From Mytilus edulis (lineage: Eukaryota; Mollusca; Bivalvia; Mytilida; Mytilidae), in the NCBI RefSeq assembly GCF_963676685.1, contig NC_092353.1, positions 7,654,207-7,718,206 on the forward strand: a stretch of 64,000 bases of DNA, read 5' to 3'. The position numbers and the translations under genes are program-made. Position 1 is the stretch's first letter. Each line of letters starts with the position of its first letter. The notes under the pieces were generated by a model that ran no database searches, was not told where the DNA came from, and saw only the letters and a program-made list of their open reading frames with translations. Below are positions 34,801 through 43,963 of this stretch, one piece after another.

Positions 34801-36578
34801 ATGATTTTGTTATTTAACTGGGTCTTACAGTAAAAGCGTATTTTTTTACTTTGGTTTTGGTTTTTTTCAGCTGCAGGATGTAGACGTACTATGAAGTCAG
34901 AATTAATACAAATGGATATTGTTAAAAAGGTATAAATTGTTAATTGTATATATATTGGTTGTTTAAAATTAATATAAAGTACCATACTACCATGTTGCCA
35001 TAAACAAAACCATACATGATGATTGAGTTCAGCATATGGTCTTCAACTTTTAACGTAATCCAACATCAAACTGGTTATTAGGAAAGCACTTATAATAGTT
35101 GGCGTTAGATAGAATTGACACCATGTTTTTGGTGGAATTTTTAAACCTACCAACCACTTCATTCCAGATGACTTTAACAGTACTGTCCTAACTTTTGGAG
35201 TGATTGTGATTAACAACCATTGCACATAGACTGAGTAATCTATTTGAATGGGCTAAGCTGAATATGACAGATTTGACTAGATATGGTATACTTGTCTTTG
35301 TAATTTCTCATGGTTTTTGTTTAAAAAATGATAGTTGACCCCCTAGTATGGTTGAATTCAGTTTTGATAAATATGACAGTTGAAATGTTATAAAATATTC
35401 ATGCTAGGACTGAAAAATGCAAATATTTAAAAAAAAAATGTCAGTTTCATATTTATGCTTTGATTTACTGTTCAATAGTAAACAACTTTAATACTGATAT
35501 TTCCAGGTTAGCCAAGATGATCCATCAATTGCTGTTATTCCAAGATCAGATTTTGCTCATTTTTCCCGACCAGGTTCTGCTTATGTAATGAGATCTCAAC
35601 CAATGAACGGACCAAGTACAGACAAATATAAGGTAAAAATACATTAATAGAATGAGAAATATATGATTCATTTGTTTTATTGTTCTCCATTTAAAATGTA
35701 AATGAGTGAAAATTAACTCTTGCTTATCTTATGTCTACTATTTAGTTTTAAATTGAGAATGGAAATTTGGAATGTGTATTTATTTTGGCTACAAAATGAA
35801 TATAAACATGCACCTAAATAATCTGTCATCAAGAGCACGTCAAGTTTAAGGGGGACTATCAAACAAGCACAACCCAAGGGACAGGGGATCAGTCTTTCCC
35901 AAGACCTGAGCAATGGCAGACAAAACTATAAAGCAATCAGCAAGTTTTAACAGTTTTATACAATAACAGATCTAAATGATGATAATGTCAAAACAATAAA
36001 CAAATAATTAAAATCCAAATGTTCTAAATTATAAAGTCACTAATCCAAAATCAAAGTACAGTTCAAGGTTCTAAATGTCCAAAGTTAAGGTTCAATTAAA
36101 ATAATTCCACTTAACATTTCATTATCACTTGAAGTCCAAAGATTGGTTGAGTTGAGTTGATCTAGTTTTAGTTTTTTTCCCTCATATTCATGGTTTAGTG
36201 ATCAGCATTTAGTGTTTGTGTTTTTCATAGATACCATAAATAACAGGTTCAACTGTATTTGGTGAATAGAATGATTTTGAAAGGTGTACATGGCAGAGTT
36301 CGACCTTGACCTAAACTCCCTACCAAATACTTCTATATTCTAAAACATTATCACCATGTGTTTAATTTCCATCACATTTTTTATTGGGAACTACAAACAA
36401 CAAAGTTCTGATTGTTTTTATCTGAAGGTTAATTGTGCTCATGTTGTAAAATTATTCTTTTGTTTTTTATAACCAGATTGAGGCTGCCCAAACAGGTGAT
36501 GTCTTAGCTGGGACACCTGATGAAATGAACCAGTGGGACAGACGAGGGAATCCATCATTATCCATGTGGAGAAGTTGA
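25827..36578 (+). CDS. Ankyrin-repeat protein, 216 residues, seven exons
   Basis: Exons: 25827-25877, 28757-28881, 32531-32665, 33549-33601, 34871-34929, 35507-35632, 36477-36578. All introns are GT...AG and phases join without a break. The start is the first ATG of MAASMSVANAAANGDLT; a second ATG is four codons on. Residues 6-38 form a first ankyrin unit, 39-71 a second (GMTPLAVASFWGYADIAEF) and 72-105 a third (WTPLHCAAFQGHGKVIMKL), followed by a partial unit (TAIDFASALDSIWPFF). The rest has no domain I can name but has a conserved look: IPRSDFAHFSRPGSAYVMRS and a C-terminal TPDEMNQWDRRGNPSLSMWRS. There is no signal peptide or membrane helix, so a cytoplasmic or nuclear adaptor is likely. 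I cannot name the orthologue. Introns 1 to 3 are packed with mobile DNA. Confidence 0.88.
26070..26155 (+). repeat. Fragment of the 'GCCCCACTT' element
   Basis: 'tcgaatcgccccacc' and 'gtcgtcccactcttgtttac' match the word pattern of the left arm of the element at 26427-27677 and of the copy at 47310-47530. Confidence 0.5.
26820..27420 (-). pseudogene. Family A reverse transcriptase fragment, split by a MITE
   Basis: Read on the minus strand the part at 27062-26890 is HEADFMQELLRKKDKKLAIS then FNSTFRYIDDVLSLNNSKF, with an intact YIDD catalytic box, and GDYVERIYPIELEIKDT. The tail word 'aaagggacagtcaaactcat' is joined directly at 26830-26885, so the end of the enzyme is deleted. Upstream sequence continues on the far side of the MITE (27260-27420). 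Confidence 0.75.
27076..27259. mobile_element. Short GGATCC-ended inverted-repeat element (MITE), copy 2
   Basis: It starts CAGGGGCGGATCCAG and ends CTGGATCCGCGCCTG; GTTGT stands on both sides (27071-27075 and 27260-27264) and is the likely target duplication. The inside has a run of 25 G (27131-27155) and a run of 19 C (27224-27242), which can pair. It interrupts the reverse transcriptase fragment. Confidence 0.9.
27867..28001. promoter_or_regulatory. Two TGACGTCA palindromes
   Basis: The 8-bp consensus of the CREB/ATF site occurs at 27867-27874 and 27994-28001, 127 bp apart. The first is inside the TTAA element and the second in the family E repeat just beyond it, all within intron 1 of the ankyrin gene. 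Whether they act is unknown; both may simply be part of repeat sequence. Confidence 0.25.
28985..29222 (+). repeat. Degenerate short-unit minisatellite
   Basis: Variants of 'gatatggttttgtcattact' of about 20-25 bp recur (for example near 29155, 29178 and 29200, with worn forms from 28990). It sits in intron 2 of the ankyrin gene. Confidence 0.6.
30290..30831 (+). repeat. Dispersed repeat with 'ccaagatggctgcc'
   Basis: The sequence from 'attggcgtccgttgtctgtc' through 'aaccaagatggctgccatgg' and 'atgttcagcaaagtaagttc' to 'tggtcagttcacccctttag' is a repeat type I know from bivalve genomes. A piece is repeated at 31725-31800 ('agaatgttcagtaaagtaag', 'gatctacaaacac'). It lies in intron 2 of the ankyrin gene. 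Confidence 0.55.
30832..31690 (+). repeat. Element with about 160-bp tandem units, five copies
   Basis: The unit start 'acatgtcgcac' or a variant occurs at 30907, 31070, 31232, 31391 and about 31559, giving a period of 159-168 bp. Each unit has 'ttattgcttaaaacttt' and 'tatactttttggt' and a purine run of growing G content before the next unit. The outer ends are inverted to each other: 'atgcccgtc' at about 30833 and 'gacgggcgtaacatgcgctc' at about 31655. Ends plus an internal tandem array suggest a non-autonomous transposon of the kind known from bivalves. Confidence 0.75.
31975..32400 (-). mobile_element. 3' tail of family A retroelement, interrupted
   Basis: 'aggaacgaaagataccagag' to 'caacgccatggct' and, after an unrelated stretch rich in 'catggc' and 'atttttcatgg' words (32045-32180), 'caatagtacacatgacataa' to 'tcatgaaag'. 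It matches 3640-3925. The inserted middle has its own short direct repeats. It lies in intron 2 of the ankyrin gene, just before exon 3. Confidence 0.7.
32765..33490 (-). pseudogene. LINE reverse transcriptase fragment (Jockey-like), no. 3
   Basis: On the minus strand: NNKKSKCMLMGSERKLENC, then EVEKLLGIHIDKNLSWSTHI, then a broken middle (33107-33250), then MFKELNWMTIFTRIKYFQAI and NNLPNDIKDLRHIESFK near the end. This is the C-terminal third of a non-LTR reverse transcriptase of a different subfamily from nos. 1 and 2. The catalytic box is not included. It fills nearly all of intron 3 of the ankyrin gene, in antisense direction. Confidence 0.8.
33846..34110 (+). repeat. Dispersed mussel-type repeat
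   Basis: 'taagaagatgtggtatgagt', 'gacaactctacatccaagtc', 'aaagggtcctaaaaaggact' and 'attcaaacaggaaaagcaac' match the copies at 2448-3085. Intron 4 of the ankyrin gene. Confidence 0.75.
34138..34440 (+). mobile_element. Short element with ends related to TGCCCC...GGGGCA
   Basis: It starts 'tatgccccacctacgatagt' and 'agaggggcattatgttttct' and ends 'gagtggggcattcgtgtact', 'atggacacattcttgttt'. Nearly the same ends and middle occur at 60395-60655. The element is about 300 bp and non-coding. Confidence 0.75.
35715..36330 (+). repeat. Two dispersed repeat fragments in intron 6
   Basis: 35745-35930 begins 'attgagaatggaaatttgga' (like the outer tail of family B) and runs through 'caagtttaagggggactatc' and 'gggacaggggatcag', a repeat I associate with bivalves. 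36180-36330 ('cctcatattcatggtttagt', 'tgtatttggtgaatagaatg', 'gttcgaccttgacct') is one worn unit of the 147-bp array at 39420-40450. Confidence 0.5.
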
Positions 36579-36782
36579 TGACATTATGTTAAAAGTCAGC
36601 CATCCGTCCTATTACCAAGCTTCATACAGTACGTTTATAAAACAATGTAATTATAAATGTTAAATGGTAATATTGAAGCATACGTTTATAAAACAATGTA
36701 AATTGTGATATGGTAATATTGAAGCATACATTCCTGTCATCATTTACATACACATAAAATACATTTTATATATTTTTATGTA

Positions 36783-36788
36783 AATAAA
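36783..36788 (+). terminator. Candidate polyadenylation signal of the ankyrin gene
   Basis: AATAAA is found 205 bases after the stop codon. The next clear candidate is 'gtaataaaattac' near 38410, so a longer 3' untranslated region is possible. Confidence 0.4.
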
Positions 36789-38500
36789 AAAATGTACTAA
36801 GATTTATTTATACAGTTGTTTATCATAATATTTATATTTGTTTCTACTGTAAAAGTGTGGTATAGTCAGCAATGTTGGTGGAGTGTGTATTAACTTAAGA
36901 TGCACCGTGTTATATTTGATCAATAGGTGAGGGATAGTACAACAATGTACACTAATAGTTAAGTTAGATGAAAGTGCAGATTCATATTACCTTATAAGTT
37001 TGATTTTTGCCACATTTTCGTATGTTAGTTTTATATATTCCAATATAAAAGATGCCTTCTTGTTATAATTTGAGTGGAAATCTGTTGTTATACAATGAAA
37101 TTGTATAGTTGTAAAATGGTTCAAAGGGAGGTAACTACAATGCTGACTTGCTCGTTCTGTAGGTGAAATGATCTGATTGTTAATACCTTAGATGTTTTTA
37201 GTATGAAAAAAACTTTATTGATATCAGATAATTTTATTTAAAAAATGTTTTTCTGAACTGCGCCTTAGGATAGGAAAACATTTTGCAAAAAGAAAGAAAT
37301 ATTTATGGTATTTATTTTAATTGCAGAAATTTTATTTCTTTCAAAATTTAAACAGTTTGATTTATATAGGCAAATAAATCTAATGAAAGGATTGTGTAAT
37401 AGATTGAATTTTAACAATTGGGAACAGTGTTTTGTAAAAATCTAGGTCATTGTCAACAATAAGAGGAGTTTCACATTGATGTTCTGTTATTTTTTGTGAT
37501 TATGAATTACATTGTTAATCTTTGAAAATTCTAAGACTAAATTGTAGGTCATTGTCCATGTATCAAAATTTGGATTGTTTGGTCATTTTGTTGAATTTTC
37601 TTAAACCTCTGATGTTTTTGCATAAACAGTAAATTAAGATTAACTAAGGCAACAATAAATAATAAATGGGCATTACCAAAAAAACCTTAATTACATGTGA
37701 AAAATATTGTTTCAATTTCAAAGCTTTAGAGAACTTTGGTATATCATGTGAAAGTAAGTTTACATTTGCTGACCTTTGTTTAATTTTCAAATTGTGAAAC
37801 AAGTACATTTAAAAGTATGTAAAACATTTCTTTCTTGTTTGAAAAAACAACAACACAAAGTTTATGAAAGTGTGAATTTCCAAAGACACCTCATTTTCTA
37901 GGGGGAAAAAACCTCACACGATCGGAGAGAGTATTATGGCATCCTCCATTAAATTTTAAATGCAGAGCGAAATAACTTATATGTTGTGTTCTTTTCAATT
38001 ATAGAAATGTCATAAGATTTTTGTTTCTAATTCGGTGGGTAAATCTGTACCACTTGAAAGTTTCAGAATTAAAGTCTTGTGATATCATTCTATTATTATG
38101 AGGTCATCATAAAAGAAAACTGTAAAAACTGTTGTTGAACATGCATTATTGAGCTAATATTTTCTCCCCTGTACATGCATTGACTAATCATTAATGATTG
38201 CAATTAGTTTTATGTAACATGTACATTTTCAAGCATTGTAACAGAGTAAATAATTTACTGTAATTTTGCTAATTTACTGTGAAATCATGCCAGTCAGAAA
38301 GTACAGATATCTTCATTAAATAATATTTTCTGATTGGCAGTTACTGTTTTCTTGGTTAGTGCTTTTTAAAATACAGACAAACCATTTTTATTGATTTTTT
38401 GTTTATTCTGTAATAAAATTACAATAACATATATCTATTGTTGATGTATTTTTTCTGCACATACAACTTGCACTGTTTTAGATAGAAATCTATCACTGGA
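36789..38500. other. 3' flank of the ankyrin gene, no recognisable gene
   Basis: AT-rich sequence without named repeats or domains. It may be 3' untranslated region up to about 38430. Confidence 0.45.
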
Positions 38501-38539
38501 AGAAGATAATAAATTGGTGTGTTGCATATATGGTTTTTA

Positions 38540-39345
38540 TCTTTTTCACCACAAGTGGTGTCTGTGGCCAAGCTGTCTTAGTAGTTCAACTATGGTGTTT
38601 AACTCCATCTTAATTGACTATATATCTATGATTGACAGTTTTCCTACCTTATGTGGGTTATTCTGTCAGGGCACTCTTGCTTCCTCCACCAATACAATTT
38701 GTATGGAGCTTAATTGGCCCTGCCTTTCAGTCCTGGTTTATTGACTTTAAAACAATTTCATGATTAGGTTAGTTATTAGGAAACCACTTATGCTAAGTGA
38801 TATTTGGAATGCAGTTGTTTTGGCATTTTGATATCTTGTTTCCTCATATTTGTTTCTGTGTAGCTTTAGTCATAGTTATTTGACTGAATATTTTTCATAA
38901 ATACACGCTTTTTATTTCCATCAACTTTATACTTTATACAGCCATTGAAAAAACACATGTAACACATACATGTTTTTCTTTTTTACCACATGGGGCTAGG
39001 TAGTCAACATAGGCGGATCTAAGGGGGGATAGGCCCAAGCTGTTTAAGTAGTTCAACTTTTATGTCACTAGCCTGTTAATACTTAGGTTATGATTTTAAG
39101 TCTCACACGTGGCAGTGCATTCTACTCAAAACTGAAATGTAGGTAGGATTGTCAGTTTTCCCGACTGAAGGTCAATGATTTTCTCAGTGCATTCTTGTGT
39201 CTTCCACTAATATATTATCTAGGAAGCTCATGAGGCCCTGTCCCCTCAGTCATGATAAATTGACTTTAAAATAATTTAGTAGTGTAAATGCTGAGGTCAG
39301 TTAATTGCAAAGAACTGATGGTAAGTTAATGATATTTGGTATGCA
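38540..39345 (+). repeat. Two diverged direct copies of a 400-bp repeat
   Basis: 'ggccaagctgtcttagtagt', 'ttgacagttttcc', 'cagggcactcttgcttcctc' and 'tggtttattgactttaaaac' (38568-38755) recur in order as 'gcccaagctgtttaagtagt', 'ttgtcagttttcc', 'cagtgcattcttgtgtcttc' and 'gataaattgactttaaaata' (39031-39275). 'gatatttggaatgcagtt' (38800) and 'gatatttggtatgcagtt' (39330) close the two copies. Confidence 0.65.
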
Positions 39346-39351
39346 GTTTTT

Positions 39352-40480
39352 GTCGAGCCTGCAACTTTTGTTGCAGAAAGCTTGACATAGGGATAGTGAT
39401 CCGGCGGCGGCGGCGTTAGCTAACTTCTTAAAAGCTTTATATTTTAGAAGGTAGAAGACCTGGATGCTTCATACTTTGTATACAGATGCCTCATGTTACG
39501 AACTTTCCATCAGTCACATGTCCAATGTCCTTGACCTCATTTTCATGGTTCAGTGACTACTTGAAAAAAAGTTAAGATTTTTTGAAATGTTATATTCTCT
39601 CTTATTATAAGTAATTGGATAACTATATTTTGTATGTGCGTACCTTACAAGGTCCTGATGCCCGTCAGACAGTTTTCAATTGACCTTGACCTCACTTCAT
39701 GGATCAGTGAACAAGGTTAAGTTTTGGTGGTCAAGTCCATATCTCAGATACTATAAGCAATAGGTCTAGAATATTCGGTGTATGGAAGAACTGTAAGGTG
39801 AACATGTCCAACTGGCAGGTGTCATCTGACCTTGACCTCATTTTCATGGTTCAGTGGTTATAGTTAAGTTTGTGTGTTTTGGTCTGTTTTTCTTATACTA
39901 TATGCAACAGGTCTACTATATTTGGTGTATGGAATGATTGTAAGGTGGACATGTCTAGCTGACAGGTGTCATCTGACCTTGACCTCATTTTCATGGTTCA
40001 GTGGTCAAAGTTAAGTTTTTGAGTTTTGGTCTATTTTTCTCATACTTTATGCATTAGTCAACTATATTTGGTGTATGGAAATATTTTATTATCTATATGT
40101 CTGTTACGCAGGTTTTATTTGACCTTGACCTCATTTTCACAGTCCATTGCTAAGTGTTAAGTGTTTGTGTTTTGGTCTGTTTTTCTTAATTTATAAGCAA
40201 TAAGTCAACTATATTTGTTGTATTGAAGAATTGTTAGCTGTATATGTCTGCCTGGCATGGTTCATCTGACCTTGACCTCATTTGCATGGTTCATGATCAA
40301 TGTTTTTTTTTCTTTGGTTAATGTTGAATTTATGTGACAGTGTTGTAATATAATTAGCTTTATATTTAGGTCTATCAACATAATATCAATGATTAGTAAA
40401 GAAGGCGAGACTTTTCTGCGTGTGCACTCTAGTTCTAGCATTGGCATATCTCATCTCTGCATTTTGTGTTTCTGTGTAGC
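39352..40480 (+). repeat. Mollusc-type element with a 147-bp tandem array
   Basis: The head has a small hairpin ('ctgcaacttttgttgcag' at about 39359) and 'gatccggcggcggcggcg'. The array follows: 'tgaccttgacctca' starts at 39681, 39827, 39974, 40120 and 40267 (periods 146-147), with a more distant unit near 39529. Each unit has 'catggttcagtggt', 'tttggtctgtttttctta' and 'ctatatttggtgtatgga'. It is non-coding. A head plus an internal array of about 150 bp recalls bivalve non-autonomous transposons with tandem cores. Confidence 0.8.
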
Positions 40481-40639
40481 TTTAACCAAGGGTCATGACT
40501 TTGAATATTTTCATAATAACATATTAAAGTATTGGTATTTTTACTTCAACATTTGCTATGATAATAACTTACAGCCAAGACATGTGTTTGTGTCAACAGT
40601 TTATTCTATTTAGATAGGAGTTTATATTTGATCTTTACA

Positions 40640-40765
40640 AGTTGTGTCTTATGTGAAAAGAGAAGAAAGATACAATAGGAACATTCAAACTCATAAGTAG
40701 AAATTACATAAGCAACACCATGGCTTTAAGAAAAAGACTTGGCAAACAAACGACTGGAAACTCTC
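40640..40765 (-). mobile_element. Short worn tail of family A retroelement
   Basis: 'gaagaaagatacaataggaa', 'cattcaaactcataagtag' and 'acaccatggctttaagaaaa' match the family A tail. No coding part remains. Confidence 0.5.
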
Positions 40766-42680
40766 AAATATAGACAAATATATATACTAGTACATTTATT
40801 CAGTAATGTTGTAAAATGAACCTTACTTATCAGCTGAGGGAATAATAATCTCAGAAAATAAAATATCCTTTCTAATCCCAGATTACTAGTATTTAAGTTC
40901 TCTGTGATGTATATACAAAATGCACAGCCAAATCGATAACTGAGGAACACTTCTGAAATGTTAAAACACAGACTCTGTAGTGAATAACTACTGATAGTTC
41001 TCCATCAATATCCTTATGTTTGTATAATGATGAAAATTAAAGCATGCAAGATTTTGAAAGGTTAACAAAAACATAATAATTTGGCTTAAATAAGCATCTG
41101 TTGTTGTCCGTCCTCCTCATTAAGTCTTTCATCTGTTTTTCAAAGATATTCTCTTAATTATGTAAATTAAACTACTGAACCAATTTCAACCAAAGTTGAT
41201 GTGAATGATCTGTAGGGTAACTCAGTATAAAATTTGTGAATTTCATCCCTATTTACCAATCAATTTGGCGACTCTGACTTGACATATAACATAGGGATCA
41301 AGGCATATTGTTGGCTTCTATCTAAAAAAAAAAAAAAGAAATTTATATTAGAGGACAAGGATTTGTAAAGTAAGATCTATTTGGCGATGCATATTCTGGT
41401 TTTTTTTCCGTACCTGAAATTTCAGTGTTAATATACTCTCCCACCCCAAAAAATGTCCACGTTAAATGTATGTATTTGCCTATTAGTATTTGAACTTTTC
41501 CAATTCCAATTGTATCAACTATGATACGGTTAGCTTTTTAGAAAAGCTATTATTTGTTTACTATTTTCTTTCAACATTGCCAATATCTTGATATATAGAT
41601 AATTATTGATTGGTAATAACATATATCTTGTATAGAGTGTTGCCTCAACACAATTGTTTTGTTTTATGTCGTTGCTATTATAAACAATGGTTATATATGT
41701 TTCTAGAAAATCTACAACATTCAAAAGAGCTTTCTGAAATGTGATCTGTATAAGATATCTAGGTCAATTGGAAACAGTGGTTCAATGAATCATCATTTTA
41801 CATGAAGGGCAAGTATTTCTACATTTATTTATATACATACATTTTATTTAAAAAATGGATATGTTTGTTTTGAATTTATCAATTGATTGATCATGTATTG
41901 TATTTTATATTTTATAGAATATAAAACTAGAGCATTTACAAGATAAAATACATTAAAGTTAAATAATTTTGTCTGTACAATGTGTACGTACATTGGGAAA
42001 ACACTGTGATGTATCATACCAGTTAGGCAATTCAGTCAAACTTGGCTGTTTCGTATTTTCATTTTAATACATGTCAGGGCTGTCTTGGGGATGTGGTGGT
42101 TTTGATTGGGATGGTTAGGGACTATAACCTCATTTCCCTTTATGACATTTTTATTTAGTAGATATTTCGTATTGTTTACCAACTCTTCTTTAAAATATTG
42201 TACCGGTGCCTAGATGTGTAAATTAAATTTTATGAATATATCCGAATAAAAATAACATCTTATGTTAGTATAAAAACATGCTAGAAATCAATGGTATACA
42301 AGCTGGTATAATAATATTTAAATAATGTGTTGCACATTAGAGAAATAATTGATGTCATAGTTATATTCAAATTAATATCACAAGGAAGAAAAGCACTTTA
42401 ATAATTCATGTTGTTTTTATTTTATCAGTAGTAATGTATAATTTTTCGATTTGACATATGTGTGCAGAACAGCATAGTGCATATTTATACCTATACCTTC
42501 ATAATTTGTTCATCATATCAACCAATGAAGTACGCGCGCTTATGAGAATACAAATTACAATTTCATTATCTCAATAAGACAATTCATATAATATTTCAAT
42601 TCATTTTCAATGATTCCGTAGAATTAACAGTCAACATAAATACCTTTATTGCAAAACTGCATATATACACTTCAGATCAG
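40766..42680. other. No recognisable gene; one worn repeat
   Basis: AT-rich spacer. The stretch 41095-41345 ('tgttgttgtccgtcctcctc', 'gaaccaatttcaaccaaagt', 'gatctgtagggtaa') is a worn bivalve-type dispersed repeat. The rest holds nothing I can name. Confidence 0.5.
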
Positions 42681-42684
42681 TAAA

Positions 42685-42910
42685 AGTCTGCAATGGGTTA
42701 TATATGTACACGGCTGTACTAATTGTTACTCGACCAGTCTGAATTGGTGTGAAATTACTTGATATTACTCGGCTGTAGTCTGAACCATACTTAACAATTT
42801 TATACGTATCTGGACCAAACTCAACATAGACTGAAACATGCTCGACCAAGTCTAAACCATGATCCGCATATTCTGAACCTTACTCGACCTTGTCTAAACA
42901 AATCAGACCT
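42685..42910 (+). repeat. Degenerate minisatellite of 'CTCGACCAGTCTGAA' words
   Basis: Variants occur at about 42728 ('ctcgaccagtctgaattg'), 42770 ('ctcggctgtagtctgaac'), 42825, 42840 ('ctcgaccaagtctaaacc'), 42865 and 42885 ('ctcgaccttgtctaaac'), spaced roughly 20-45 bp. The frame on the minus strand here is incidental. Confidence 0.6.
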
Positions 42911-43156
42911 ATTTTTTGTATCTATCTTGTATTTCATCAATTTTTCAACTATTTTTACAACAGCTATTTCCTCTGGCTAATTGATTTAAATCCAAAAGAG
43001 TTAAAATTAAAGTTTCAAAATAAACATGATAAACATAACATGCATAATGCAATGAGCATTAGAGAATGTTAAAACTTTTCGTTGTTATTAGTTGTTGTAA
43101 CGATGGTTCGACATGTATATCTGTTTGCTGAAAATAATTCTCAATGTATATTTTCT

Positions 43157-43756
43157 GTTTGCTAAAGTATGAACTACTCAAAATTATTAGGATTTTCTTA
43201 GCGCAGGCAAAAATGACCGTAGCCGTATTTGGCACAACCTTTTGGTGTTGAGGGTCCTTAATACTCTTCAACTTTATACTTCTTTCGCTTTCTTACTATT
43301 TTGATATGAGCGTCACTGACGCCTCTTATACAGACGAAACGCGCGTATAACGTATACAATTATACGCCTGGTACCTTTGATACCTATTTACACCACTGGG
43401 TCGGTGCCACTACTGGAAGATGTTTCGTCATTGAGAGTATTACCATCCTAGTAGTCGGCACTTCGGTGTTCACATGAAATCAAATATATGGTCATTTGTA
43501 TAAATTTGTTGTTTGCTCAAGTATGAATTATTCGAAATACTAATAATTGTCTTATCCAAGGCATAGATTACCATAGCCGTATATGGCACAACATTTTGAA
43601 TTATTGGTCCTCAACTCTCATCAACTTTGTACTTGTTTGGCTTTTTAACTATGTTGATATGATCATAATGAGCGTCACTGTTGAGTCTTATGTAGACTGA
43701 ACGCGCTTCTAGCGTATCAAATTATAAGCCCGATACCTTTGATAACTATTATGCGT
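43157..43756 (+). repeat. 354-bp tandem repeat, one full and one partial copy
   Basis: The unit starts 'gtttgctaaagtatgaacta' at 43157 and 'gtttgctcaagtatgaatta' at 43511. Shared words are 'ccgtatttggcacaac', 'atgagcgtcactg', 'gaaacgcgcgtataac' and 'gtacctttgat'. The second copy stops after about 245 bp. I know this unit as a common mussel repeat. It ends about 200 bp before the start codon of the TIR gene. Confidence 0.8.
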
Positions 43757-43963
43757 TGTTTAAGTAATGTAAGGTCTCTGCTCGTCACTGAGACATTATC
43801 ATGGCGGTAAATCCGTTATTTTTGCAATTTAATAAATAAACTTTAATAAAGAGAATTTTTAAAAATATGTATGATCAGATAAATCAATTAAAGTTACTAA
43901 AATATACTTTACAGAATTGACAATAAAAAAAACGTTTTCGTTTTTAGCGTAGACAACTATCAG

